DNA from: Saccharicrinis sp050589685
Lineage (GTDB): Bacteria; Bacteroidota; Bacteroidia; Bacteroidales; Marinilabiliaceae
Direction: 5' to 3'
DNA: 64,000 nt
Assembly: GCF_050589685.1 (NCBI RefSeq)
Contig: NZ_JBNGOS010000025.1
Coordinates: 40,325-104,324 of the forward strand
Positions 53,405 through 62,394 of the stretch are shown here, piece by piece. The notes beneath the pieces were generated by a model that saw only the letters and a list, made by a program, of their open reading frames with translations, was not told the origin of the DNA and did not search any database. Position numbers and translations under genes: made by a program. Each line of letters begins with the position of its first letter. Positions within the stretch are counted from its first letter, which is position 1.

Positions 53405-53598
53405 ACTTTATTCTTTAAAAATTGTAAAATATTACATACCCTATTGCCTTCGTGCGTTTAAATTAGTTTTAGGATGGCAGTATGTGAGATTAAGGCAACA
53501 AAGCGTGATTCTTTTTCACTTACCTTAACAACAAAGTTCGGATAATGTTTAGTTTTATATGAATGCCTAATCATTTTACAATCCAATCCATTATGATG

Positions 53599-53629
53599 AA
53601 AAAATAGCCTGCTTAAACTAAACAGGCTA
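53599..53629 (-). terminator. Terminator of the small basic protein gene
   Basis: TAGCCTG (53605-53611) and CAGGCTA (53623-53629) form a 7-bp stem. On the minus strand a run of T residues follows. It lies 34 bp past the stop codon at 53663. Confidence 0.65.
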
Positions 53630-53662
53630 CATCGATCTAATTCTATACTTTTTAAGGCGCTA

Positions 53663-53818
53663 CTACTTAATTTTTTCCAGTAATGATTTGTTGCTTCTCG
53701 GTTTTCTGGCGTGAAGTGTAGTCTCGCGTTTAAGCTTTTTCTCAGCACGTCTTTCCTTTAATGATTTCTGGGCATTCTTCTTTTTCTTGCCATCGTGAAG
53801 CGATCTATCGTGTGACAT
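53663..53818 (-). CDS. Small highly basic protein, 51 residues
   Basis: An ATG at 53816-53818 opens a frame ending at TAG 53663-53665. The protein reads MSHDRSLHDGKKKKNAQKSL and continues with alternating Lys/Arg/Glu stretches to KSLLEKIK. It contains no hydrophobic core, so it may be disordered or helical and bind nucleic acid or ribosomes. From memory, similar short MSHDRS..DGKKKK proteins are widespread in Bacteroidota but have no assigned function. A terminator follows the stop codon, which supports a real gene. Confidence 0.65.
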   Translation of the reverse strand: MSHDRSLHDGKKKKNAQKSLKERRAEKKLKRETTLHARKPRSNKSLLEKIK

Positions 53819-54006
53819 AAGCAGATGTTTAAATTAAATATTAGGAATTACCTTCATATACAAATTTAAGATAGTGGTATGCTGATGTCAAGACTGTTAT
53901 GTTAAAATAAGAAAGATATTATTGTTTGTTGATGGATATTCTCATGTATAAAACACAATATTTTAATATATGAAGATATTAGCTGGGCTTGAGGGTTACT
54001 AATGTC

Positions 54007-56475
54007 CTACTTTCTGTTGGGTTCAGCTTTTAAGGGATTTTCCGGCCACTTATGCTTGGGGTATCTTGCCTTTAATTCCTTTTTTACTTCAAAATAAGCA
54101 TGGTTCCAAAAACTGTTAAGGTCCGAAGTTATTTGAACGGGTTTATAGCCAGGGGATAAAAGGTGCATCAGTAAACCTATCTTGCCCCTGTTAACGGTTG
54201 GTGTTTCTTGCCATCCGAAAATCTCTTGCAATCGAACGGCTAAAACGGGAGCTTCCCCATTGGCATGGTATTGTATTTTTATTTTTGAACCTGTGGGGAC
54301 TTGTATTGATTCAGGAGCTAATGCATCTATTAGTTGCTGTTGTTTAAAATCCAGGTGATGTTGAAGCACGGATTTTAAACCCATCTTTTTTAGATCTTCC
54401 GGCCTTTTTATTTGGGTTAGATAAGGGCCAAGCCATTCTTTGTTGTCTTCAAGTAAAGATGATGTACTCACATCAGGCCAATTATCAGATGGATTCCATT
54501 TTCGAAGGCTTAAAACCCTGTTTTGCCATTGTGTTACGTCTGTGTTCCAATCCAACAGGTGCGCTCCTTCTTTGGCAATAGCTTTTGAGATAGCCGAAAT
54601 CTTCTGTTCTTCATCAAATTCTTGCAGCGGTTTGGATTGTAGTACAATATGTCCAATGCATAAGTTCTTCTCCGCTATAAAACCGCCTCGCTTGGTGTCC
54701 CATTCTACCTGTTCCTTTTCTTTAACCAGAGGAGCCAGGTCTCTTGGGTTAAGCGGGGATGCCATAAATATTTTGCCAACGGCATCCCTCATATTTAGGT
54801 TTGCGATGGCCAGCCAGGGTTCATGCGCCAGGTCGTCTTTATGTCCCGCAGCGGCAATGGCACCATTGGCTAATTTAAATTGAGCATTATTGCCCGGTTT
54901 TGCATGGGCAATCCTTTCGGGATATGCATGTACCAAAAGTAAACCTGTTTCAAAAGGGTCAACAGAATTGTTGTCCACTTCAATGTTTAATAACTTTCGA
55001 TATTGAGCAGCTATTTTTTCTATTCTGCTTAGTATTCTATTGGAGATGATTCCTTTTCTGCTTTTTCGCAAAGCTTCCACCCGCAGGTTGATGTCAACGC
55101 CGCTTTCTTTATCCAGAGGATCTCGCTCTTCCAAAATAGCCGCCAGATCAGTTGCCACATCTGCGAAGCCCTCCTCTTTGGCCATAAGCAACATATGTGC
55201 AATTCGCGGATGGCAGGGGAGAGAATTTATTTTTTCTCCATGTTTTGTAATTCTGCCATTTTCCAGGGCATCCAACTGATGCAGTAAATCCGTAGCTTGG
55301 AGGATGGCACCTTTAGGTGGAGGGGTTAACCAAATTAGCTCGTTAGGATCAGATATTCCCCAAGCAGCCAAATCCAGAACCAATGAAGCCAAATCGGCTT
55401 CCAAAATTTCCGGGGTTCGATGTTCTCTTAGTCTGTTTTGGGTGGCCTTGCTCCACATTCTGTAACACACCCCGGTTTCTAAACGGCCGGCCCTGCCTGT
55501 TCTCTGGTCGGCAGCGTCTTTGGTGATTTCAACAGTAACCAATTTTGAAAGTGCTGAGTTGGGATCAAACCTCATGGTTCGGCCAAACCCGGAATCAATC
55601 ACCACTTTAACACCCTGGATGGTCAAGCTGGTTTCAGCAATGGAAGTGGCCAGGACTACCTTGCGTTTTCCGTTTTTATCCGGCATGATAGCCGCAAATT
55701 GTTTGTTGGGTGTAAGTTGACCGTATAACGGGTGAATGGCAATTTGGGAAAGACTCCTTTTTAAAATAGCTTCCGTTTTTCTGATCTCGGCTTCTCCAGG
55801 CAAAAATATAAGTACGTCCCCCTGCTCATTGTCAACCGCTTTTTTCGCCAATCGTGCGGTCAATTCTGGTAACATCATCAAATCGGCATCACCCTCGTAT
55901 TTTATCTCAACCGGATATTGTCTTCCTTTGCTTTCTACAATTTCCGCTTCCAGCAAAGCCGATAGTTTAGGCAAATCCAAAGTGGCCGACATAATCATGA
56001 TGCGCAAGTCGGGACGGAGAACTTGTTGTGATTCTCGCGCCAATGCCAGGGCCACGTCGGCAAATAAACTACGTTCGTGAAACTCGTCGAATATCACCAT
56101 GCCAGCATTCTCAAGCGCATTGTCCGATTGAAGCATTCTTGTCAGAATTCCTTCGGTAACCACTTCCACCCTGACTTTGTCAGATACACAGTTGTCGAAT
56201 CTGATTCTATAACCAATCGATTCGCCTACTTTCTCACCCAATAAATCGGCCATTCTTATGGCAATGGTTTTTGCAGCCAATCGCCGAGGTTCGAGCATGA
56301 TTATTTTTTTGCCTTTCAGCCATTGTTCATTCATCAAAACCAATGGTAAAAGCGTACTCTTTCCCGCTCCCGCTGGTGCGTGAACTATCAATGTGTTTTC
56401 TTTGGATAGTCCCTTTTTTACATCTTCAATAATCTCAACAACCGGTAAACCGGTTTTTCTGGCATCAAAACTCAA
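54007..56475 (-). CDS. hrpB: ATP-dependent helicase HrpB
   Basis: This 822-residue DEAH-type helicase has Walker A GAGKSTLLPL near residue 38, DEFH (motif II), SATL (motif III), TSIAETSLTIQGVKVVIDSGF and QRTGRAGR (motif VI). After the helicase core come a winged-helix/HA2-like domain and the HrpB-specific C-terminal domain (PVLAVRLQEIFGWQETPTVNRG ... FWNHAYFEVKKELKARYPKHKWPENP region). Family knowledge: the precise role of bacterial HrpB is unclear. RNA processing or cell-envelope-related roles have been suggested. It is monocistronic and intact. Confidence 0.93.
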   Translation of the reverse strand: MSFDARKTGLPVVEIIEDVKKGLSKENTLIVHAPAGAGKSTLLPLVLMNEQWLKGKKIIMLEPRRLAAKTIAIRMADLLGEKVGESIGYRIRFDNCVSDKVRVEVVTEGILTRMLQSDNALENAGMVIFDEFHERSLFADVALALARESQQVLRPDLRIMIMSATLDLPKLSALLEAEIVESKGRQYPVEIKYEGDADLMMLPELTARLAKKAVDNEQGDVLIFLPGEAEIRKTEAILKRSLSQIAIHPLYGQLTPNKQFAAIMPDKNGKRKVVLATSIAETSLTIQGVKVVIDSGFGRTMRFDPNSALSKLVTVEITKDAADQRTGRAGRLETGVCYRMWSKATQNRLREHRTPEILEADLASLVLDLAAWGISDPNELIWLTPPPKGAILQATDLLHQLDALENGRITKHGEKINSLPCHPRIAHMLLMAKEEGFADVATDLAAILEERDPLDKESGVDINLRVEALRKSRKGIISNRILSRIEKIAAQYRKLLNIEVDNNSVDPFETGLLLVHAYPERIAHAKPGNNAQFKLANGAIAAAGHKDDLAHEPWLAIANLNMRDAVGKIFMASPLNPRDLAPLVKEKEQVEWDTKRGGFIAEKNLCIGHIVLQSKPLQEFDEEQKISAISKAIAKEGAHLLDWNTDVTQWQNRVLSLRKWNPSDNWPDVSTSSLLEDNKEWLGPYLTQIKRPEDLKKMGLKSVLQHHLDFKQQQLIDALAPESIQVPTGSKIKIQYHANGEAPVLAVRLQEIFGWQETPTVNRGKIGLLMHLLSPGYKPVQITSDLNSFWNHAYFEVKKELKARYPKHKWPENPLKAEPNRK

Positions 56476-56899
56476 GGCAATACATCTTTAAAAATGGAGT
56501 GCAAAGGTAAGGAAAAGTTGCTAGTTGATTGGCCAAAGGGCAATTGTTTAAAATATCTTCTGGAACAAGTCTAAATCATTGCCGCTAAAGGAGGATAAGA
56601 AGGTTGAATTGTTGCCTTTCGTTTCACCATCAATTAATCCTGTTCCATTCATCGTTTTCACATATCTGAATCAATTCTCATTTATCTAACAACTATTTAC
56701 TAATTTAGCCGCCGATTTTTTTATTTTGAAGTACGTGTTTGTTAAAACAGGATTGTCTAATATTCCGTAGAAGCTGATGCTTCCGGGGTAAAACTTCACA
56801 ATAAAATAATCCGGGATGTTGAAATACATGACAATTCATCGTGTTTAATTCAATAATCCTCATTATTTTCGCTGAAAATAAAAAAGGCAAATACAACGC
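56476..56899. other. 420-bp divergent region between hrpB and kdsA
   Basis: It should contain the promoter of the Kdo cluster. I see no strong TAnnTTTG pair. A small hairpin with arms GAAGC and GCTTC occurs at 56770-56783. No short gene was recognised. Confidence 0.4.
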
Positions 56900-57733
56900 A
56901 TGAAGAATATTAAAGTTGGCCAACAGGAGTTTGGCAAAGACAAGCTTTTCCTGATAGCTGGTCCGTGTGTGATTGAGAAGGAATCGATCATGATGGAAAC
57001 GGCGGAGAAGTTGAAAACAATAGCAGAAAAACTCGACCTTCCTTTTATTTTTAAATCATCTTATATCAAAGATAATCGTAGCTCGGTTGAATATTATCAT
57101 GGACCTGGATTGGAAGAAGGTTTAAAAATGCTCGAAAAAGTTAAAAATTCCTTTGACGTGCCGGTTATTTCGGATGTTCATCAAGAGGCTGAAGTAAAAG
57201 CTGCTGCCGATGTATTGGATGTAATCCAGATTCCCGCCTATCTCTGCATGCAGACTTCGCTGGTAACCGCAGCCGCTAAAACAGGTAAGGCCATCAACGT
57301 AAAGCACGGTCAGTTTTTGGCTCCGGAAAACATGATTAAGCCGGTTCGGAAAATAGAACACTTTGGCAACAAAAATATCATGGTAACTGAACGAGGTTAT
57401 GTATTCGGTTACAATGATTTGATTGTAGATCCACGTAGTTTTTATGAAATGCAACAAACGGGGTACCCTGTTGTATTCGATATTACACATTGTATTCGTC
57501 GTTATGGTATTCCTAGTTCCGATCCTAGCGGAGGAACACGTCAGTACCTGGGGCCCATTGCCCGGGCAGGGGTTGCTGCTGGTATCGATGGAATATTTAT
57601 TGAAGCGCATCCTGATTGCACAAACGCACTATGTGATGCGGCGAGTCAGTACCCATTGGATCAGTTAGAGGAATTCTTAAAGCCTTTGATTGACATTCAC
57701 AATATTGAGAAACAAACAAGAACAGAAGTTTAA
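56900..57733 (+). CDS. kdsA: Kdo-8-phosphate synthase
   Basis: This 277-residue TIM-barrel enzyme has FLIAGPCVIE, PFIFKSSYIKDNRSSVEYYHGPG, NVKHGQFLAPENM, DITHCIRR and IEAHPDCTNALCD. The Cys in GPCVIE (about residue 22), with His, Glu and Asp ligands later, indicates the metal-dependent class. It condenses arabinose-5-phosphate with phosphoenolpyruvate to Kdo-8-phosphate. It is the first gene of the cluster and is followed after 23 bp by the transaldolase-CBS gene, which probably supplies or controls its sugar substrate. Confidence 0.95.
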   Translation: MKNIKVGQQEFGKDKLFLIAGPCVIEKESIMMETAEKLKTIAEKLDLPFIFKSSYIKDNRSSVEYYHGPGLEEGLKMLEKVKNSFDVPVISDVHQEAEVKAAADVLDVIQIPAYLCMQTSLVTAAAKTGKAINVKHGQFLAPENMIKPVRKIEHFGNKNIMVTERGYVFGYNDLIVDPRSFYEMQQTGYPVVFDITHCIRRYGIPSSDPSGGTRQYLGPIARAGVAAGIDGIFIEAHPDCTNALCDAASQYPLDQLEEFLKPLIDIHNIEKQTRTEV

Positions 57734-57756
57734 TATCACCATACAAATATTTTATC

Positions 57757-58779
57757 ATGGAATTATATCTTGATTCTGCTGACATTAATGAAATTGAAGA
57801 AGCGTTTAAGTTAGGCTTTATTGATGGTTTAACTACCACGCCAACTTTTATGCACAGACACGGTATTACCGATATCGATGCCGCTATTGTAAAGCTATCG
57901 AAAATGGTACCTGTACTAATGATTGAAGCGTTAGGGGATACTGCCGAGGAAATTGTTGCTGAGGCTAAGCGTTTATTGAGCTTAGGTTTAGATAAAAAGA
58001 AAACTGTATTTAAGATACCAGCTTCGTTGGTTGCGGCTAAAGCCTGTAAAATGCTTCGCGACGAAGATATGATGGTGAATATTCACTTGGTTTACAATAT
58101 TCAGCAAGCGTATATGGCCATGGCCGCTGGCGCTACATACGTTTGTGTATTGGTGGGTCGTATGCAGGATCAGGGTTATGATGCCTTGAAGCTGGTTGAT
58201 GATTGTGTCAAGTTAGTTGACAAATATAACTACAATACAAAAATCATGTTCTCGTCGGTACGTTACCCGGAGCACATTAAAAACGCCATTGAATTAGGTG
58301 CGCAAAATATCACCATTCCTTGGAAGATAATGAAGAACCTGAACAACAATAACTTTACTGAGATTGGAACGCAGCAGTTTGTAAACCATACTCGCCAAAT
58401 GACCATGAAGGTAGGTGAGATTATTGGAAGCAAAAACCCAACTATTGGTTTGGATGCCAAAGTAACCGATGCTACTGTCGAAATGACTAAGTATGCTACT
58501 GGTGCGGTTTCTGTTGTTGATGCAGAAGGTAATCTTAAGGGAATATTTACGGATGGAGATTTGCGTCGTCATATGAATATTAACGGAGAGAAGATCTTGA
58601 CCATGAAGATGAGCGATTTTGAAATGAAGATGCCTATTTCAATTGATATGGAGGAAAAACTTCATGCAGCTGTCGGTATATTCAAAGAAAAACAAGTAGA
58701 CAACATCATTGCGACCAGTAACGGAAAACCTGTTGGAATGGTTGACGTACAGGATTTGGTTAAGTTAGAAATCCTTTAG
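57757..58779 (+). CDS. Transaldolase/fructose-6-phosphate-aldolase-like protein fused to a KdsD-type CBS pair
   Basis: Residues 1-220 of the 340 form a transaldolase fold of the small FSA/TalC type: YLDSADINEIEEAF, LTTTPTF, the Schiff-base Lys86 in VFKIPAS, VNIHLVYNIQQAYMAMAAGATYVCVLVGR. From about 235 to 340 there are two CBS domains, the first with AVSVVDAEGNLKGIFTDGDLRR. The GIFTDGDLRR motif is the characteristic CBS motif of arabinose-5-phosphate isomerase KdsD, but the SIS isomerase domain is absent. Position right after kdsA (23 bp) suggests a role in supplying arabinose-5-phosphate, perhaps by aldol chemistry, with the CBS pair for allosteric control. This function is inference; a plain regulated transaldolase is the alternative. 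Confidence 0.8.
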   Translation: MELYLDSADINEIEEAFKLGFIDGLTTTPTFMHRHGITDIDAAIVKLSKMVPVLMIEALGDTAEEIVAEAKRLLSLGLDKKKTVFKIPASLVAAKACKMLRDEDMMVNIHLVYNIQQAYMAMAAGATYVCVLVGRMQDQGYDALKLVDDCVKLVDKYNYNTKIMFSSVRYPEHIKNAIELGAQNITIPWKIMKNLNNNNFTEIGTQQFVNHTRQMTMKVGEIIGSKNPTIGLDAKVTDATVEMTKYATGAVSVVDAEGNLKGIFTDGDLRRHMNINGEKILTMKMSDFEMKMPISIDMEEKLHAAVGIFKEKQVDNIIATSNGKPVGMVDVQDLVKLEIL

Positions 58780-58828
58780 TATATATAAGAGTCTACTTTA
58801 TCCCTAAGCGGATAGCTATAATATGATA

Positions 58829-58854
58829 AGGGGTGATTATTTTTAATCGCCCCT
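58829..58854 (+). terminator. Stem-loop after the transaldolase-CBS gene
   Basis: AGGGGTGATTA (58829-58839) and TAATCGCCCCT (58844-58854) form an 11-bp stem with a 4-base T loop. There is no T-run after it, so it may reduce readthrough into kdnA rather than stop it. Confidence 0.55.
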
Positions 58855-58935
58855 ATTGCGTAAAAAAGGAAGTGTAACATTTTATTATTCCCTCCCGTCG
58901 GTAACGGGTTGTCTAATATCTAAAAATTTAAGAAA

Positions 58936-60117
58936 ATGCCGGGTACAGAATTATTTGGTAAGGAAGAAAGAGAACAAGTAATGGAAGTCCTTGAGACAGG
59001 AATTCTATTCAGATATAACCACGATGCGCAAAGAAAAGGCATTTGGAAAGCCAAGGAGTTTGAAAAAGAATTTGCGGATTACCACGGTGCTAAATATTGT
59101 CATATGGTTACGAGCGGTACTGCTGCCGATGCTGTTTCATTGGCTTCGGTGGGTGTTGGTGCCGGCGATGAGGTAATTGTTCCTCCGTTTACGTTTATTG
59201 CGCCAATTGAAGCAGTAGTTAACTGTGGGGCTGTTCCTGTATTTGCGGAAATAGACGAAACGCTTTGTTTGTCCGCAGCGTCAATTGAAGCTGCCATCAC
59301 ACCCAAAACCAAAGCGGTGATGCTGATACATATGGTAGGTGCCATGGCTCAAATCGACGAGATTGTTGATGTTTGTAACAAGCATAATATCATTCTTATA
59401 GAAGATACTGCTCAGGCTTTGGGAGGATCTTATAAAGGAAAAATGTTAGGTACCTTTGGTAAGGTTGCTTGTTATTCTTTCGATTTCTTTAAGTTGATTA
59501 CTGCTGGAGAAGGCGGTGCAGTGTTGACTAACGATGAGTGTGTTTATAACACCGCGCATACCTGGTCCGATCATGGCCATAGCCATATTGGGAACAACCG
59601 TGGAGCTGAGGAGCATCCGATATTAGGAACCAATTACCGTATCAGTGAGCTTCATGCCGCTGTTGGTCTGGCACAGTTCCGTAAGATCGATTATATACTG
59701 GAAAGACTTCGTGCCAACAAAAAAGTGCTAAAGGACTATTTGAAGAAATTCCCTCAGGTGGTTTTTCGGAATGTTCCGGATGAAGACGGAGATTCGGCTA
59801 CTGTGTTGAATTTCTTTTTGCCAACACAAGAGGAAGCAAAGAAAGCTTGTGCGGATTTAGGTGCTGAAGGTGTTGCTGCCGCTTATTGGTACGATAACAA
59901 CTACCACTTTATTAAAAACTGGGGACACCTGACTGAGTATAAGGTGGCCGCCCCTGTGGGTATGCAGTTTTTAGATAAGCCTCAGGATTATACAAAGCTG
60001 GATTTGCCTAAGTCATATGATCTAATCGGTAGGTTGGTTTCTGTTAACATGAACATCAAAACTACTCCCGAACAGTTAGAGGCTATCTGTAAAGCTTTCG
60101 ATAAAGTTTTAGGATAA
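58936..60117 (+). CDS. kdnA: PLP-dependent aminotransferase, predicted 8-amino-Kdo synthase subunit KdnA
   Basis: This 393-residue protein belongs to the DegT/DnrJ/EryC1/StrS aminotransferases: CHMVTSGTAADAVSLA, VIVPPFTFIAPIEAV, IEDTAQALGGSYKGKMLGTFG and the PLP Lys in SFDFFKLITAGEGGAVLT. In Shewanella the homologous pair KdnA/KdnB converts Kdo to 8-amino-3,8-dideoxy-Kdo (Kdo8N), KdnA adding the amino group from glutamate. Here the gene lies between Kdo genes and directly before the kdnB-like gene, which strongly supports this assignment. Other sugar aminotransferases share the fold, so the name rests on context. It ends at a terminator (60129-60176). Confidence 0.82.
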   Translation: MPGTELFGKEEREQVMEVLETGILFRYNHDAQRKGIWKAKEFEKEFADYHGAKYCHMVTSGTAADAVSLASVGVGAGDEVIVPPFTFIAPIEAVVNCGAVPVFAEIDETLCLSAASIEAAITPKTKAVMLIHMVGAMAQIDEIVDVCNKHNIILIEDTAQALGGSYKGKMLGTFGKVACYSFDFFKLITAGEGGAVLTNDECVYNTAHTWSDHGHSHIGNNRGAEEHPILGTNYRISELHAAVGLAQFRKIDYILERLRANKKVLKDYLKKFPQVVFRNVPDEDGDSATVLNFFLPTQEEAKKACADLGAEGVAAAYWYDNNYHFIKNWGHLTEYKVAAPVGMQFLDKPQDYTKLDLPKSYDLIGRLVSVNMNIKTTPEQLEAICKAFDKVLG

Positions 60118-60128
60118 ATATATAATTT

Positions 60129-60176
60129 AACCACGAATGATAGTATATAGTATTATATGCATTATTCGTGGTTTTT
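60129..60176 (+). terminator. Intrinsic terminator after kdnA
   Basis: AACCACGAAT (60129-60138) and ATTCGTGGTT (60164-60173) form a 10-bp stem followed by T residues. The loop itself can pair partly (TATATAG/TATTATA). Confidence 0.7.
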
Positions 60177-60223
60177 ATTAATTAGTGGTTGATGGATGAA
60201 TTTGTTTTAAGGATCATATAAAT

Positions 60224-60257
60224 CAACTTTCAACTTTCAACTTTTAACTTTGAACTA
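60224..60257 (+). repeat. Heptanucleotide tandem repeat (NAACTTT, 4.7 copies) before kdnB
   Basis: Consecutive 7-base units CAACTTT, CAACTTT, CAACTTT, TAACTTT and a partial GAACT end 7 bases before the ATG at 60264. The unit is not a multiple of three, but it is non-coding. It sits in the expected ribosome-binding region, so copy number could influence kdnB translation. Confidence 0.7.
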
Positions 60258-60263
60258 ATTATT

Positions 60264-61352
60264 ATGCTATACGATTTTAGAAGTTTTGTGAACCCGGGTC
60301 ATTATGCTTTCGGAAAAGGAAACCTTAAGCATTTGGGCGAATTGATTGATAGAAGAAAAAATGAAACCAATGATTGGACCGTGTTTATGATCGATCATTA
60401 TTTTCAGGATAAAAAAGAAACGTTGGATCGTCTTCCTATCGGGGAAAAAGACCTTGTGTTTTTTATTGATACCAAAGATGAGCCAAAAACAACCTTGGTA
60501 AATCGATATCGCGACCAGATATTGGCGCATCAGCCTGCATTGCCCGCAGTAATGGTGGGTATGGGTGGAGGCACCACCATGGACTATGCCAAAGCAACAG
60601 GTTTGATGGTGACCAACGAAGGCGATTCAAAGGATTATCAAGGTTTAGATAAAATCAAAAACGAAGGTATTTACACAATCGTAATCCCAACGGTTTCCGG
60701 CACGGGAGCCGAGGTCTCAATGACGGCTGTGTTGAGTGGGCCGGAAAAGAAATTGGGTATCAAGTGTGATTATACTATACCTAATGAGGTGCTTTTCGAT
60801 CCGGAGTTATTGGCAACAGTGTCGGATGAGGATCGTTTTTTTACTGGAATGGATAATTACATCCATAATGTGGAGTCTTTGAACGGAACCTGGATTACTT
60901 CCATGGGTAAGGCTTTTGCGGAAAAGTCAAATGAAATCTGTGTAGATGTATTTATGAACAAATATCCTGACCGACTTGAAGCTGACGAAAAAATGATGGT
61001 AGCTTCCATCATGGGAGGTAATAGTATTACTTATGCGCAAGTTGGGGTTTGTCATGCTTTGTCCTACGGATTAGCCGTTGTTTTGGGAACGCATCATGGA
61101 GTTGGCAACTGTATTGTATTTAATCAATTGGAGAAATATTATCCGGATGGTTACAAACTGTTTAAAGAAATGCAGATTTTACAGGGTGTTGAAATTCCAA
61201 GTGGAATAACAGCAGGGTGTTCCGATGATCAATTCGACCAAATGGTGGAAGTGGCTTGGGCGAATGAGCACATGTGGAATAATGCCTTCGGTCCTGAGTG
61301 GGAAAAGCATATTTCAAAAGCAGAGTTAAAAGCGTTGTATAAGAAGATGTAA
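60264..61352 (+). CDS. kdnB: Iron-containing alcohol dehydrogenase, predicted Kdo 8-dehydrogenase KdnB
   Basis: This 362-residue protein belongs to the iron-dependent (type III) alcohol dehydrogenases. The NAD(P)-binding GMGGGTTMDYAKA lies near residue 95, TVSGTGAEVSMTAV follows, and the metal ligands are in FTGMDNYIHNVES (Asp and His), VCHALSYGLAVVLGTHHGVGN (two His). In the Shewanella Kdo8N pathway KdnB oxidises the C8 hydroxyl of Kdo to an aldehyde for KdnA. Its position between kdnA and kdsB supports the same job. It is preceded by the heptanucleotide repeat and lies 94 bp upstream of kdsB. Confidence 0.82.
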   Translation: MLYDFRSFVNPGHYAFGKGNLKHLGELIDRRKNETNDWTVFMIDHYFQDKKETLDRLPIGEKDLVFFIDTKDEPKTTLVNRYRDQILAHQPALPAVMVGMGGGTTMDYAKATGLMVTNEGDSKDYQGLDKIKNEGIYTIVIPTVSGTGAEVSMTAVLSGPEKKLGIKCDYTIPNEVLFDPELLATVSDEDRFFTGMDNYIHNVESLNGTWITSMGKAFAEKSNEICVDVFMNKYPDRLEADEKMMVASIMGGNSITYAQVGVCHALSYGLAVVLGTHHGVGNCIVFNQLEKYYPDGYKLFKEMQILQGVEIPSGITAGCSDDQFDQMVEVAWANEHMWNNAFGPEWEKHISKAELKALYKKM

Positions 61353-61415
61353 ATTTTGGATTAGAGAACTTCAGACATTAGAAAATAGACTTTTTTAGTA
61401 TCTTATTCTTGTCCC

Positions 61416-61436
61416 TTATCTCTTATCTCTTATCTA
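61416..61436 (+). repeat. Heptanucleotide tandem repeat (TTATCTC, three copies) before kdsB
   Basis: TTATCTC, TTATCTC and TTATCTA follow each other directly at 61416-61436 and end 10 bases before the kdsB ATG. The arrangement parallels the repeat before kdnB but with a different unit. Confidence 0.65.
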
Positions 61437-61446
61437 ATAATCGAAA

Positions 61447-62202
61447 ATGAACATAGTAGGAATCATTCCAAGTCGTTATGCATCGAGCCGCCTGCCTGGC
61501 AAACCATTAGCTATGATTGGTGATAAGCCAATGGTGCAGTGGGTGTACGAAAATTGCCTAAAAGGGCTGGAGCATGTGTTTGTGGCCACCGATGACCAAC
61601 GTATTGTTGATGCGGTGGAGGCTTTTGGTGGCAAAGCAGTGATGACAAGAGAAGATCATACCAGTGGTACTGATAGATGTGCTGAAGCTGCCGCAAATAT
61701 TGAAGAGAAGTACGGCGTGAAGGCCGACGTGGTAGTTAATATACAGGGTGACGAACCATTTTTTGAGGCAGCTCAATTGAATGATATCAAATCGGCCTTT
61801 GAAAATCCGGATACGCAAATAGCTACCTTGGTGCAAGAAGCAAAAAATTTGGATCAGGTGTTAAGTCAGAGTGAGGTGAAGGTGGTGTTGAATAACTGGG
61901 GCGAGGGTATTTATTTTAGTCGTGCTCCTATCCCTTTTTTACGTAATGTGCAACAAAATGAGTGGATGGAGCATCAGACCTTCTATCGTCATTTAGGTAT
62001 TTATGCTTATCGCATGGATGTTTTAAAGGAGATTGTTAAGCTGGAGCAGTCGACCCTGGAAAAAGCCGAATCGTTGGAGCAGTTGCGATGGATCGAAAAT
62101 GGTTTCCCGGTTACCTGCGTTATCACCGAACTAGAAGAGACCATGTGTATTGATACGCCTGAGGATTTAGAAAAAGCAAATGAACTGGTAAGAGGCAAGT
62201 GA
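61447..62202 (+). CDS. kdsB: CMP-Kdo synthetase (3-deoxy-manno-octulosonate cytidylyltransferase)
   Basis: This 251-residue protein has the nucleotidyltransferase signature IIPSRYASSRLPGKPL at the start, VFVATDDQRIVDAV, VNIQGDEPF and the C-terminal DTPEDLEKANELV. It transfers CMP from CTP to Kdo, or to 8-amino-Kdo if the neighbouring kdnA/kdnB genes are used, before incorporation in lipid A-linked core. It is of the usual length and intact. Confidence 0.95.
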   Translation: MNIVGIIPSRYASSRLPGKPLAMIGDKPMVQWVYENCLKGLEHVFVATDDQRIVDAVEAFGGKAVMTREDHTSGTDRCAEAAANIEEKYGVKADVVVNIQGDEPFFEAAQLNDIKSAFENPDTQIATLVQEAKNLDQVLSQSEVKVVLNNWGEGIYFSRAPIPFLRNVQQNEWMEHQTFYRHLGIYAYRMDVLKEIVKLEQSTLEKAESLEQLRWIENGFPVTCVITELEETMCIDTPEDLEKANELVRGK

Positions 62203-62394
62203 TTTGCTAAAAATTGTAAGTATGCTCTGTAACGCCTGTCTCGAATTCATTTTGGGAGGCAAAAGATAACAGCCTAAGGTAACGTCCTGGGTATATTGAT
62301 GAAATAAATCGGCGCAATTATAAAGTTGTTATTTGTAATAACTTGTCTTGCGCCGAAATTGTATTCGTTTGAATTTAATAACATTTTGTATACG

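Noticed and set aside
53458..53748. 96-codon minus-strand frame
   Set aside because: It overlaps the real 51-residue basic protein gene in another frame and crosses its terminator.
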